Source: Acidobacteriaceae bacterium
Lineage (GTDB): Bacteria; Acidobacteriota; Terriglobia; Terriglobales; Acidobacteriaceae
Direction: 5' to 3'
Assembly: GCA_030041515.1 (NCBI GenBank)
Contig: JASHNS010000086.1
Location: forward strand, 1 to 64,000
DNA length: 64,000 nucleotides
Shown: piece after piece, positions 16,090 to 24,233 of the stretch
Numbering within the stretch: the first letter of the stretch is position 1
Layout of the letters: every line of letters starts with the position of its first letter
Program-made: the position numbers and the translations under genes
Notes under the pieces: generated by a model
What the model saw: only the letters and a program-made list of their open reading frames with translations
What the model was told of the DNA's origin: nothing
The model's database searches: none

Positions 16090-17661
16090 ATGCGGGTTCA
16101 CCTCGTCAATCCGAGCGACCATTCATTTGGCACCGCTGTTATCACACCGCGCTGGCTTTTTGTTCTGGCCGCCGCGACGCCGAGCAGCGCCGGCGACCCG
16201 ATTCTGGTCGACGAGTCGCTGGAAGCTATCGATCCCACCACCCTGAACACCGGCGACATCGTCGGCATCAGCGTCCATACCGGCAATGCACTGCGTGGAT
16301 ATGAGGTTGGGCGCATGGCCCGCGAGCGGGGCGCGTGGGTCGTCTACGGCGGAATCCACGCCACTCTCTACCCTGAAGAAGCCTTCGAGCGCGGGCACGC
16401 TCACTCGGTCGTCAAGGGCGACGGAGATCTCGTCTGGGCATCCGTTGTGAACGATTGCCTTGCTGGTACGCCAGGCAGGATCTACGAGGGCGGCCGCATC
16501 TCCGGTGACGATTTCCTGCCCGCCCGCTGGGATCTGATGCAGCCCAACAAATATATGTGGGCCTCGGTACAAACGACCCGGGGATGCCCCAAGCACTGCT
16601 CTTTCTGCAGCGTCTGGCGCACGGACGGGCAGAAACCGCGCCCGCGGCGCTACCAGAGCGTGATCGACGAGATCGTGACGCTGCGGCGACTCGGCTTCCA
16701 CGTCATCGCGCTGGCCGACGACAATTTCTACCCTGTCACCCAGACCGATCTTCGCCAGGCGCGCGAACAGAACAACCTCGCCCGTCTTGACGAGCTGAAC
16801 GCCATCCGCGCGGACCGCTTCCACCTGATGGAGGAGCTCGCGAAGCTGCCCGAAGACATGGTGTTCTTCACCCAGATCACCATGGAGGCCGCCGAAGACG
16901 GCGAATATCTCGATGCGATGCGCCGTGCCAATATCAAAGGCGCGCTGGTGGGGGTGGAAGCGGTGACACCCGAAGGTCTCAAAGCGGTCTTCAAAGACTG
17001 GAACTGCTCGGGCGATGCGCTGGTGCGGCAGCTCCAGACCTTCAAACAGCACGATGTGCATGTGCTGGGCTCGTTCATCTTCGGCCTGCCAACGGACAAG
17101 CCTGCCACCTTCGACGCGACTGTGGAAGCGGCTGTGCGCGCCGGGGTCACGTTTGCGCAGTTTGTGATGATGACACCCTTTCCCGGCACGGTCGATTTCA
17201 TCCGCTGGGAAAAAGAGCAATCGGTCTCGCCGACCATGGTCGGCGATGTGCCTGTGACTCGCTACTGGCTGATCCCAAGCGAGGTGCGCCCCAAGATGTT
17301 TACCCCGCATCCCTCCATGAGCTCAGACGAGATTCGGGAGCGGACCCAGCGGGTGTGGGACAGGTTTTACGCCTGGAAGCTGATCTGGAAGCGCTCGGCC
17401 TGTACACCCAATCTGAGCGCTCGCCTCGCCTTCGTCTTTCTCTCGAAGCTCTACCGGCAGATGTACGCCGGGACGGGCATCTCCACCGACAGTGCTCGAC
17501 GGCGGAAATCGAAGCGCTGGGCGCGCTGGACGGCGCGGCAATGTCAGAAGCTTTTCAGGGCGAAGCCCATGCCGGAACTACAATTTCCGGAATGGAACAG
17601 GCGCCTGGGAGCAGCGGCTCCACGCCCTGACCTTCTCCAGATCCAAAGCCGCGCGGACTGA
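16090..17661 (+). CDS. B12-binding-domain radical SAM protein
   Basis: The product has 523 aa. The N-terminal part (about 1-125) has a Rossmann-like cobalamin-binding arrangement (LVNPSDHS, DIVGISVHTGNALRGYEV, WVVYGGIHATLYPEEAF) but no DxHxxG lower-ligand motif, as in many class-B family members. The radical SAM motif CPKHCSFC gives Cys166, Cys170 and Cys173 for the 4Fe-4S cluster. ALADDNFYP and VGVEAVTPEGLKAVFK follow in the barrel, and the C-terminal extension is basic. The start at 16090 begins the fold and has AGAAAGG upstream. It is monocistronic, which gives no clue to substrate. BchE/HpnP-type relatives methylate or cyclise lipids and tetrapyrroles, so a lipid-modifying role is possible but unproven. 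Confidence 0.82.
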   Translation: MRVHLVNPSDHSFGTAVITPRWLFVLAAATPSSAGDPILVDESLEAIDPTTLNTGDIVGISVHTGNALRGYEVGRMARERGAWVVYGGIHATLYPEEAFERGHAHSVVKGDGDLVWASVVNDCLAGTPGRIYEGGRISGDDFLPARWDLMQPNKYMWASVQTTRGCPKHCSFCSVWRTDGQKPRPRRYQSVIDEIVTLRRLGFHVIALADDNFYPVTQTDLRQAREQNNLARLDELNAIRADRFHLMEELAKLPEDMVFFTQITMEAAEDGEYLDAMRRANIKGALVGVEAVTPEGLKAVFKDWNCSGDALVRQLQTFKQHDVHVLGSFIFGLPTDKPATFDATVEAAVRAGVTFAQFVMMTPFPGTVDFIRWEKEQSVSPTMVGDVPVTRYWLIPSEVRPKMFTPHPSMSSDEIRERTQRVWDRFYAWKLIWKRSACTPNLSARLAFVFLSKLYRQMYAGTGISTDSARRRKSKRWARWTARQCQKLFRAKPMPELQFPEWNRRLGAAAPRPDLLQIQSRAD

Positions 17662-17716
17662 AGGCAAAGAGCGGACGCGGCCCGCACCGGAACCAACGAG
17701 GCTCGGCGGTGGTGCT

Positions 17717-18986
17717 CTACGCCGGTCTCTGCTCGTGTTCCTGGGCGACCCGGCTGTGCTTTTCGAGGGACTTTTTAGTCACCACTGCGACGCCGGCTTC
17801 CGTCACGTGGAAACGCGAAACATCCGCAACCGGATCGACGCCGATCGACATTCGTTCAGGGAGCAGGACGCCCTCATCAAGGATGGCTCCCCTGACCGTG
17901 CACTTTGCTCCTACCGTGCAATTGTCGAAGAGGATCGAGTCTTCAACTACCGCTTCAGAGTTAATCCTGACGCCGCGGCCGAGGACCGAGCCGGACACCG
18001 AACCGCCGGAAAGAATGCATCCGCCGGAGATGATCGAGCCTGTGGCATGGCCGGGCCGGCCCTGTTCGTCAAAAGTGAACTTCGCGCAGGGATCCGGATA
18101 GCTGGCCGTTCGAATAGGCCAGCGGGGATTATAAAGATTGAGCGACGGAATGAGGCCGCACAAATCCCTCTGCGCTTCGTAATAGGCATCGAGGGTACCC
18201 ACGTCACGCCAGTACGCCGGAGCCGGAGAGGGCTCGCCTGGTATCACATTCGTTTGGAAGTCGTAGGCGCGCACGTTGCTGCGCCCCAGCATGGCCGGCA
18301 GGATGTCTCGTCCAAAATCGTGGCGGCTGTCTATTCGCCGGGCATCCGCCTGCAGTTCCCGGTACAAAACTTTGGCCGAGAAGATGTAGTTGCCCATCGA
18401 GGCATAGATCATTCCGGGGACGCCAGGGATCGAAGGCGCACAATCGCTCTTCTCGTGAAAACCGTGGATCGCGCCTCCCTCATCGGCCTCGATGACTCCA
18501 AACGCAGTTGCCAGTTCCTGCGGGACCGGGATCGCCGCCACGGTCACATCCGCGCATACGCTCGTGAAACTCGATCATGTGCTGAACGTTCATGCGGTAG
18601 ATATGGTCAGCGCTGAAAATAGCTACCAGACCGTCTTCGGGAACATCCAGGAGAGAAAGGTTCTGGAAGATAGCGTCGGCTGTTCCGCGGTACCAGGAGT
18701 CATCTTCGGTTCTCATCTGCGCAGGCACGGGGATGATGAACTGTTCCTGGAGAAGTCCGCCGAATTGCCATCCGTCTCGCAAATGCCGCAACAGGGAGTG
18801 GCTGCGGTACTGCACGAGGACGTAGATCGCGCACAGGCCAGAGTTGATCAGATTGCTCAGAGCGAAATCGATGATCCGATATTTGCCGCCGAAAGGGACG
18901 GCCGGCTTGGCGATGTCTTCCGTCAGGGGCAGGAGACGATTTCCAGCGCCGCCGGCGAGAACAAACGTGACTACTTTGGGTGCCAT
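17717..18986 (-). pseudogene. glgC: glucose-1-phosphate adenylyltransferase, broken by a one-base frameshift
   Basis: The two halves together match GlgC in length (about 423 aa) and motifs. The first frame (from the ATG at 18986, AAAGG upstream) has LAGGAGNRLLPLT, KPAVPFGGKYRIIDFALSN and YRGTADAIFQN, and ends its homology at FHERMRG near 18553. The second frame resumes at VTVAAIPVPQELATAFGVIEAD and continues through the substrate loop, YWRDVGTLDAYYEA and the left-handed beta-helix repeats to 17717. Adding one base near 18550-18556 (CGC G_G GAT GTG) restores one reading frame. The enzyme makes ADP-glucose for glycogen. The rest looks intact, so a sequencing error, a very recent mutation or programmed slippage are all possible. 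No other glg gene is adjacent. Confidence 0.8.
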
Positions 18987-19116
18987 TGTGAAGCCTTTCA
19001 GCCGTGCATACACTCCGTCTCGGAGTCCGCTCGCCTTCGAAACTACGTCCTCAGCCGCGAAGCAGCGACTTCACATCCATGCGCGGCCTGCGAGACCGCG
19101 AATCAACTCCGATGCA

Positions 19117-19554
19117 TCACTCGCTGAACGGAACGCCATACATCAGGAGGGCTGTAGAAGGCGGGCGATGGCGTGCGCCGATCAGTGTTGGATTCCTCCC
19201 CATGGTTTTCCAGACAAGGAGCGCGGTGGCGTTCATGTACAACAACCGCACCTGGTCCGGGTTGTTGCCTCGTTCACTATAGGTACTGATGGTCGCGAGG
19301 AGCTGGGTTTGACTCGATTCGATCAGCCAGGGCCCCATGCTGACGGGCGGGGCGTTCCGGAGGTCGCGCACCTCATCTGCATTCTGCGCGACCACCTCGT
19401 AGTTCATTGCTTTTGGAGGATGCTCACCATTGAGTCTGGACCACAGATCGTTCGAAGTATGACTGGACGAGAACTGTTGGTTCCCGAGGACAGAGTCTCC
19501 TGCGGCCTCGTGGAGCGCGGCACCGGGTCCAGCGAAATAATCTTTATTCTTCAT
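19117..19554 (-). CDS. conserved-looking small protein of unknown function
   Basis: The product has 145 aa, with no signal peptide or membrane segment and no family I recognise. The centre (MNYEVVAQNADEVRDLRN and ATISTYSERGNNPDQVRLLYMNATALLVW) is regular and soluble-looking. The ATG at 19554 overlaps the TGA of the upstream zinc-ribbon gene in an ATGA, and AGGAA lies upstream, so translation is coupled to that gene. The last residues (LLMYGVPFSE) end abruptly, which is unremarkable. Function unknown. Confidence 0.5.
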   Translation of the reverse strand: MKNKDYFAGPGAALHEAAGDSVLGNQQFSSSHTSNDLWSRLNGEHPPKAMNYEVVAQNADEVRDLRNAPPVSMGPWLIESSQTQLLATISTYSERGNNPDQVRLLYMNATALLVWKTMGRNPTLIGARHRPPSTALLMYGVPFSE

Positions 19555-19754
19555 TTCTTCGTTCCTGCAAACCAGTAATAGCGACGCCGGCAATTAACGC
19601 AACGGACGGCCCGCAGGCCAAAGGGAGCGAGCAGGTTGTCCTGCCACTCCGGCTCAGCCGCCCTGAATTCGACAGAACTGCAGAGAGGGCACCTTTTTCT
19701 CATCCACAGGAGCCGCGGGATTACGGGCGGCCAGTTCAGTACCGCGGTTTTCAT
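19551..19754 (-). CDS. small zinc-ribbon protein
   Basis: The product has 67 aa. Cys22-x2-Cys25 (RCPLC) and Cys52-x2-Cys55 (RCVNC) form a zinc-ribbon knuckle pair separated by 26 residues, followed by RRRYYWF, as in small acidobacterial CPxC...CxxC(xx)RF/Y proteins. AAGGA precedes the ATG at 19754 by about 11 bases; another ATG at 19703 would start next to the first knuckle but lacks a binding site. The stop overlaps the next start (ATGA). Probably a nucleic-acid- or protein-binding ribbon; role unknown. Confidence 0.6.
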   Translation of the reverse strand: MKTAVLNWPPVIPRLLWMRKRCPLCSSVEFRAAEPEWQDNLLAPFGLRAVRCVNCRRRYYWFAGTKK

Positions 19755-19942
19755 TTGAAGTGATCCTTCCTGCCCTGGGCCGCGGCGCAAACCGGAGAAT
19801 TGGATCGCATCCAGTCTTGACGCTGCAATGCCTCACCTGCGATTCCCGCTCCTTGTTCGCCGCGGGCGAGCAACATGACTCCAGCAGCGGTCCGGCGGCC
19901 CCTGTGCGCTGAAGATCGCTGTCGCAGCGAAGAGAGTGCGGC

Positions 19943-20350
19943 CTATTTTGGGGCGAGCAGCCTGATGGTCAGCTGGTCGATCAATCCGAGCGAACTGTTC
20001 CGCTGAATGTGCCGCGTGTGCAGTGTCGCTTTGGCGACTCGCACGCCACACCATCGTGAGATACGCACCGCGCCGAGTTCTGCGGCGTTGAAGCGCGCCT
20101 GAGTCTGCGATAAAGCGCGAGCAATCGCCCGATGGCTTGCCGCTTCGTCCGTTCGGCCGTAACCGAGACGGCAGCAGGCCGAATCGATCCACTTAAAGTG
20201 CCATCCAGCATTCCGTACGGCGAGAACCGCGTGCGCGGGCGTCACATCTTCAGCGACCATCCATGCCTTGTCGAACCGCCTCTGTTGCAGAAAAAGCCCG
20301 TGAGGCAGAAGGGAGCCGGCGCGAAGAAAGATCGCAGGCACCCGTATCAT
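19943..20350 (-). CDS. conserved small protein of unknown function
   Basis: The product has 135 aa with no signal sequence. The central and C-terminal parts (WHFKWIDSACCRLGYGRTDEAASHRAIARALSQ, then FNAAELGAVRIS and VAKATLHTRHIQ) resemble a family I have seen in Acidobacteriota, always uncharacterised. The ATG at 20350 has GGGAAG upstream and overlaps the TGA of the preceding small gene in an ATGA, so the two are translationally coupled. Function unknown. Confidence 0.6.
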   Translation of the reverse strand: MIRVPAIFLRAGSLLPHGLFLQQRRFDKAWMVAEDVTPAHAVLAVRNAGWHFKWIDSACCRLGYGRTDEAASHRAIARALSQTQARFNAAELGAVRISRWCGVRVAKATLHTRHIQRNSSLGLIDQLTIRLLAPK

Positions 20351-20607
20351 GAAGGGCTTCCCGAGTTTCCCGCCTTCGCCGGGATTCTGACAGAATCCCC
20401 GGCTTGCGGATTCAGCACCGGTTCAGGGGTGATGGCGCGGTCCGGGCTGATGGCGATTTCGGTTCTATCGGCCCTCGTCTCAGGAGCGCTGCCTGCGGGG
20501 GCGACAGCTGCCTCATCGGGCCGCGTGAGTCCAGAGGGGAACATCGAAGTACTGCCTGACCGCGTGGACAAATGATTCTTTACATCGGACCTTCTGATCA
20601 GAGTCAT
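20347..20607 (-). CDS. small conserved protein beginning MTLIRRSDVKNHLSTR
   Basis: The product has 86 aa. The N-terminal LIRRSDVKNHLSTR segment is a motif I recall from short acidobacterial proteins, followed by a Pro/Ala/Glu-rich, probably disordered tail. GGAGGAGCA before the ATG at 20607 is one of the best ribosome binding sites in the window, which supports a real gene. It is the first gene of a coupled pair (ATGA overlap at 20347-20350). It is divergent from the histidine kinase, with about 250 bases of shared upstream DNA. Function unknown. Confidence 0.6.
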   Translation of the reverse strand: MTLIRRSDVKNHLSTRSGSTSMFPSGLTRPDEAAVAPAGSAPETRADRTEIAISPDRAITPEPVLNPQAGDSVRIPAKAGNSGSPS

Positions 20608-20861
20608 TGCTCCTCCAGTCGACCTGTTGCGTACCTGAACGTTGCTCGTCTGAGCGATGCGCGGAAGGCTGGAGGCGAGGAAGGAAAATCCAAACTACGT
20701 GCTCAGTATACGCCCCATACTCCCCCAGCCAGTCACACATTCTTCTGAGGGACGGTCCGGCAAGCCGGACTTACCTGTGCGATGTTGCCGGAACAGAAAT
20801 AGGCCGGGCGCATACAACTATCCCAGGAGCCCATCCCTCTCACAGCACAGAGTCCCTTCTC

Positions 20862-21620
20862 TTGCCGCCAGAATCCAATGCCGCGGAACCTACTTACGCA
20901 GAACTGAAGAGGCGCATTGACCGGCTTGAAGCGAGTTACGCTCGCTGCAAGCAGCTCAGCATCGCCAATAACTTTGCCGCCGCGATCATCCATGAGGTCA
21001 ATAATCCGCTGGAGGCCATTCACAATCTGGTCTACCTTGCCCAGAGGGAAGAGCCCATCCAGCCGATCAAAGGATATCTGGAGCAGATTGAGGAACAGAT
21101 GGTGATGCTCACTGCCATCGCCCGCTCTTCGCTTGGTTTCTATCGAGGCCAGGAACAGCCGCGGGACCTGGATCTGGTACACATTGCTGAATGTGCCCTG
21201 AAGCTGCACGGGGCTCGCCTGAAGGCGGCGGGTGTCCGGGTTCGCACACGGTACTGCAGCGATCCGGGATTCCTTGGAATAGCGAGCGAGATTCTGCAGG
21301 TCCTTTCCAATCTCATCCTGAACGCGGGCGATGCATTGTCAGCAATCCCCGATGGGGAGATACGGGTGAGCGTGCATCGGAGCCGGAGCTGGCTTCACTT
21401 CGCTATCGCCGACAATGGTCCCGGGATTCCGGACCATGTGCGCGAGCGGCTATTCGAAGCGCACTCCACGAGCAAGAACTCCGGCATGGGCATGGGATTG
21501 TGGCTTTCCCGGCGCATCGTCAGGGAGCATGGCGGCTGCATTCGGTACCGGACCAGCGGGCGCCCCGGCAAGAGCGGAACCGTCTTCTCGGTCACCTTTC
21601 CACAGACGCAGGCGGGATAG
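20862..21620 (+). CDS. cytosolic sensor histidine kinase without input domain
   Basis: From the TTG at 20862 the product has 252 aa: a short coiled coil (TYAELKRRIDRLEASYARCKQ), an H-box IIHEVNNPLEAI with phospho-acceptor His44, an N-box NLILNAGDAL, G1 DNGPGIP and G2 GMGMGLWLS. All ATP-lid boxes are present, so the kinase should be active. There is no membrane segment and no PAS or GAF domain, so it must take input through a partner. No response regulator is adjacent. The start is uncertain: the frame is open back to a TTG at 20607, but that part overlaps the divergent gene's start and has odd composition, and no good ribosome binding site is seen for either. Confidence 0.75.
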   Translation: MPPESNAAEPTYAELKRRIDRLEASYARCKQLSIANNFAAAIIHEVNNPLEAIHNLVYLAQREEPIQPIKGYLEQIEEQMVMLTAIARSSLGFYRGQEQPRDLDLVHIAECALKLHGARLKAAGVRVRTRYCSDPGFLGIASEILQVLSNLILNAGDALSAIPDGEIRVSVHRSRSWLHFAIADNGPGIPDHVRERLFEAHSTSKNSGMGMGLWLSRRIVREHGGCIRYRTSGRPGKSGTVFSVTFPQTQAG

Positions 21621-21713
21621 AGGGCTCTGCGCGGGATCGCGACGGCGCGTCGCTGCTTCCGGCACGCATGGTATGCAAGCCAGAAGCTTCCTTCCGGGTC
21701 GGGGAATCACAGC

Positions 21714-22055
21714 CTAATAGCGATAGCCGCCGCCTTTGCCAGAGCGCCCGCGGTTGCCATCGCGGCCGCCGGAGCGTCCGCCGCCATGACCCCCTCCTCC
21801 AAAGCCGCCGGATTTGGGCCGTGCTTCGTTGACGATGAGCGACCGTCCGCCGACCTGGACGCCATTGAGCGCGGTGATCGCGGATTCGGCTTCGCTGTCG
21901 CTGGTCATTTCAATAAAGCCAAAACCGCGCGAGCGTCCGCTGTCGCGATCGGTGGCCAGTTGAGCACTTTGCACGGTGCCATGCGGTTCGAACAGGTGGC
22001 GGAGTTCATCTTCGCTTGCGTCGAATGACAAATTGCCCACATAGAGCTTCTTCAT
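21714..22055 (-). CDS. RRM-type RNA-binding protein with Gly/Arg-rich tail
   Basis: The product has 113 aa. Residues 1-80 form one RNA recognition motif: RNP2 LYVGNLSF at 4-11 and RNP1 RGFGFIEM at 43-50, with aromatic residues at the RNA-contact positions. The tail (about 81-113) is GGF/GGR repeats ending YRY, like the RGG tails of cyanobacterial Rbp proteins and bacterial cold-inducible RRMs. AAGGGAACTCC precedes the ATG. The start overlaps the stop of the upstream basic-protein gene (ATGA), giving a three-gene operon 22629 to 21714. Next to a cold-shock gene, a role as RNA chaperone is the natural inference. Confidence 0.88.
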   Translation of the reverse strand: MKKLYVGNLSFDASEDELRHLFEPHGTVQSAQLATDRDSGRSRGFGFIEMTSDSEAESAITALNGVQVGGRSLIVNEARPKSGGFGGGGHGGGRSGGRDGNRGRSGKGGGYRY

Positions 22056-22291
22056 TGGAGTTCCCTTTTGGTTGGGGCGATTTCGGTGGCAGCCGGCGTG
22101 GTATCGGAGACCGGCACGGAGTGGGATTCGGTGTTCGAGTTCGAGCCGAATTCGCCGGACTCCGAATCCGGTGGAGATTCGCGCTTCTCGAGTTTGCGCT
22201 GGAGTTTGCGCTGTTGCTTCTCCTGTTGCTTTTCGTGGCGAGCCCGCTCCTTTTGCCGTTTGGCAAAGGTGGCACTGGTACGTGGTGCCAA
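22052..22291 (-). CDS. small basic coiled-coil protein, TTG start
   Basis: The product has 79 aa. Residues 8-38 are a Lys/Arg/Gln/Glu-rich helix (KRQKERARHEKQQEKQQRKL), followed by a Ser/Thr/Glu-rich acidic disordered region. The start is TTG at 22291, chosen because a full AAGGAGGT lies a few bases upstream and no ATG fits. It begins 2 bp after the preceding gene and its TGA overlaps the RRM gene start. A charged helix encoded with an RNA chaperone may help bind RNA or ribosomes; this is inference only. Confidence 0.65.
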   Translation of the reverse strand: MAPRTSATFAKRQKERARHEKQQEKQQRKLQRKLEKRESPPDSESGEFGSNSNTESHSVPVSDTTPAATEIAPTKRELQ

Positions 22292-22293
22292 GA

Positions 22294-22629
22294 TTACCTC
22301 CTTTTGCTCCGCCGACCAGAAGGTTTCCTGGTTTCTGTTCCTTCAGCAACCGCCGATCCCTCCGGAACGGAAACGCCTTCGTCTTGCACGACGTGGATGA
22401 AAGACCGGGGCAGGAACCTGGGATCGCAGCGGACTCCCAGGGCGGCGAGGGTGAGAGCCGACTTGACGAGCGCGGCACGTTTCGAGGAAAGCTTCCGCAG
22501 GTGAGCTTCACGGGCTGTCTGGGAGTCGAAGGCTTCCAGAGTGGTGGAGTAGCTGATCTTGCGATCCATCAGGTCGATAGCCTGATGGAGATCTTTGAGA
22601 GCGTACTGGCTATAGGCATTCGCTTGCAT
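22294..22629 (-). CDS. small helical protein, first gene of the RRM operon
   Basis: The product has 111 aa. The N-terminal half (YSQYALKDLHQAIDLMDRKISYSTTLEAFDSQTAREAHLRKLSSKRAALVK) is predicted helical and heptad-like; the C-terminal half ends in a basic KPSGRRSKRR tail. GAGGT precedes the ATG at 22629. It is followed by the basic coiled-coil protein (2-bp gap) and the RRM gene. No known family. The basic tail and operon partners suggest binding to RNA. Confidence 0.6.
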   Translation of the reverse strand: MQANAYSQYALKDLHQAIDLMDRKISYSTTLEAFDSQTAREAHLRKLSSKRAALVKSALTLAALGVRCDPRFLPRSFIHVVQDEGVSVPEGSAVAEGTETRKPSGRRSKRR

Positions 22630-22775
22630 GCGACCTCGCTGTCGTGCCGTTGAGAGTGATGTTGGCCAAGAGCTGTAACCGGAGTCCAATGATGGACGGC
22701 AGTAACTCACGGACGCCGACCCCGACTCATCCGGGAAAACTGGACACGGGGATCTGAGCCCGCATCGAGATCCGA

Positions 22776-22976
22776 TCAGAGTCCCCGAACGCTTTCCGCC
22801 TGCAGGCCCTTCAGATTTCGGACAACCGCAAACTGCACACGCTGTCCTGCGTTGAGGGTTCGGACGCCGGCGGAGAGAATAGCCGCCTGATGGACAAAGA
22901 TTTCTCCGCCTCTATCGCGGACAATGACGCCGTAACCTTTCGCATCGTTGAACCATCTGACGCTACCCTCTTCCAT
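22776..22976 (-). CDS. cold-shock-domain protein (CspA family)
   Basis: The product has 66 aa, the usual CspA length. RNP1 is represented by KGYGVI and RNP2 by IFVHQ, and the fold ends in QRVQFAVVRNLKGLQAESV. Two aromatic contacts normally found in CspA are altered (Y for F in RNP1, Q after VH), a mild divergence. AGGAGCCGCGATC precedes the ATG at 22976; the frame upstream of it is not coding-like. It lies 146 bases ahead of the RRM operon on the same strand and could read through. It likely acts as a nucleic-acid chaperone that melts RNA structure. Confidence 0.85.
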   Translation of the reverse strand: MEEGSVRWFNDAKGYGVIVRDRGGEIFVHQAAILSAGVRTLNAGQRVQFAVVRNLKGLQAESVRGL

Positions 22977-23458
22977 GATCGCGGCTCCTGACTGGATTCC
23001 GGCGGAGGGAGGCGGGAAGGAGAATGGTAGGGGGCAGAAACTGCCAGACTCGAATCGGGACAAGCTTCGCTAGACACCCTCAGTATACATCGGAATTCGG
23101 CAGGCCATTGCAGTCACAGACTTGGGCTCCCATCCTCATTGCGGACGCAGACCAGCCGCGACCCAGGCGAGCTGCCGATTGGGCATGGTTCGTTTGACCT
23201 GCGCGCGCTGCCCGGAGTAGCGTCGAAAGCAGGTGGTTTCATCCTCTTCTCGCATCCCGGCCTGCTCTGGCCTAAGTCAGCCTGTCCGAATCTTCGCCCT
23301 GTGCGCAGCACAATCGCGCAATCATTTAGGGGAACAGGTTTTGCGGTTCGAACAAAAAAGGCGTCCCGATGAGCCAAAGGGGCATCCGGGAAATCCTGCA
23401 GAAAGGCTGCGCATGGCCAGGAAGACAGCCGGAGACAATGAGTAGTGAGTAGTCCTTC
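22977..23458. other. 482-base region between divergent genes, no supported gene
   Basis: Short open frames exist on both strands (for example 23233-23445 plus), but none has a convincing binding site or recognisable product. A short GAGTAGTGAGTAGT repeat precedes the next gene. The promoter of the cold-shock gene must lie at its left end, but no clear box was read. Confidence 0.45.
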
Positions 23459-23788
23459 ATGACGTCCAGGCAGCAATTCTCTCCGTTGTGCGATGTACAC
23501 CACGCCTCGATGCGGCGGATGATGCTGGAGGAAGATTCCGAAGAGATTCGGTCTTATCACGGCTGCGGGCGCCGAGATTGCTCGAGGGTATTCCGCGACT
23601 CCTCCGGTTATCTGGACTGGATCGATGGAAAGTTCGATGAAAGCCGAGCTCTTGTCAGGAACTGTCCGTCCTGTGGGGCGATTCTCTACCTCGCCGAAGT
23701 GGATCAGTCCCGGAAAATTGAAACCTGGGAATGCCCCCGCATGAGCTGCACATTCGCGGAGGAAATTCCGTCGCCGGCGTCGCGCTGA
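23459..23788 (+). CDS. cysteine-rich, zinc-finger-like small protein
   Basis: The product has 109 aa. Cysteine pairs occur as CDVHH, HGCGRRDC, NCPSCG and CPRMSC, giving about eight potential metal ligands, probably two zinc sites. The segment YHGCGRRDCSRVFRDSSGYLDW is a pattern I associate with uncharacterised acidobacterial proteins. No signal peptide. The ribosome binding site before 23459 is weak. A DNA/RNA-binding or redox role cannot be separated from sequence. Confidence 0.6.
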   Translation: MTSRQQFSPLCDVHHASMRRMMLEEDSEEIRSYHGCGRRDCSRVFRDSSGYLDWIDGKFDESRALVRNCPSCGAILYLAEVDQSRKIETWECPRMSCTFAEEIPSPASR

Positions 23789-23851
23789 ATCGTCTGCAGA
23801 TCGATTCAATCGTTGGCCGGCAGACGCAGAATCGCCGAAAAGGAGCATTGC

Positions 23852-24115
23852 ATGGAGTACAGGAAAATCAACATTGAACTGGTCGTTTTCGCAGACGAAG
23901 CCGACGCGGTTGTCGCGGAGCTGAACTCGGCGATCGACCGGCTGGAAGAGTCGCATGCCGTTTTCGGCGGTGACATTGAAACAGCAGCGGTCGAAAAGAG
24001 CGGGACGCGCAGGAAATCGGCGCTGACGCACACGCTGGCAGCAGGAGATGCAGCCGTAGCTGCCGTCAAACTGGCTGGCGACAAGATTGCGGGCGCCTAC
24101 AGGAAGGTCATCTGA
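23852..24115 (+). CDS. conserved 87-aa protein of unknown function
   Basis: The N-terminus MEYRKINIELVVFADEADAVVAEL and the middle GTRRKSALTHTLAAGDAAVAAVK are regular and I recall near-identical short proteins in other Acidobacteriota. AAAAGGAGC lies ideally upstream of the ATG at 23852. The ferredoxin-like beta-alpha-beta pattern suggests a small regulatory or scaffold domain. It follows the cysteine-rich gene by 63 bases and is probably co-transcribed with it. Twelve bases at 23801-23812 (GATTCAATCGTT) match half of the operator at 9879-9896, possibly by chance. Confidence 0.65.
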   Translation: MEYRKINIELVVFADEADAVVAELNSAIDRLEESHAVFGGDIETAAVEKSGTRRKSALTHTLAAGDAAVAAVKLAGDKIAGAYRKVI

Positions 24116-24233
24116 TCGCGCATGGTTTGCCAGATCGGAATTTGACCGCCCGAACCTGGTGAAAGACGCGCCGATATCGGAGCATGGGCTGTATGCGAAG
24201 CGTGTGACGACAGAATGCAGGCGGCTCAGTTGC

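Noticed and set aside
16123-17310. 395-codon open frame on the minus strand
   Set aside because: Antisense to the radical SAM gene, whose CxxxCxxC is unambiguous; the shadow has His/Arg-rich composition.
20607-20861. longer start for the histidine kinase from a TTG at 20607
   Set aside because: This part overlaps the divergent gene with a far better binding site and shows poor coding composition.
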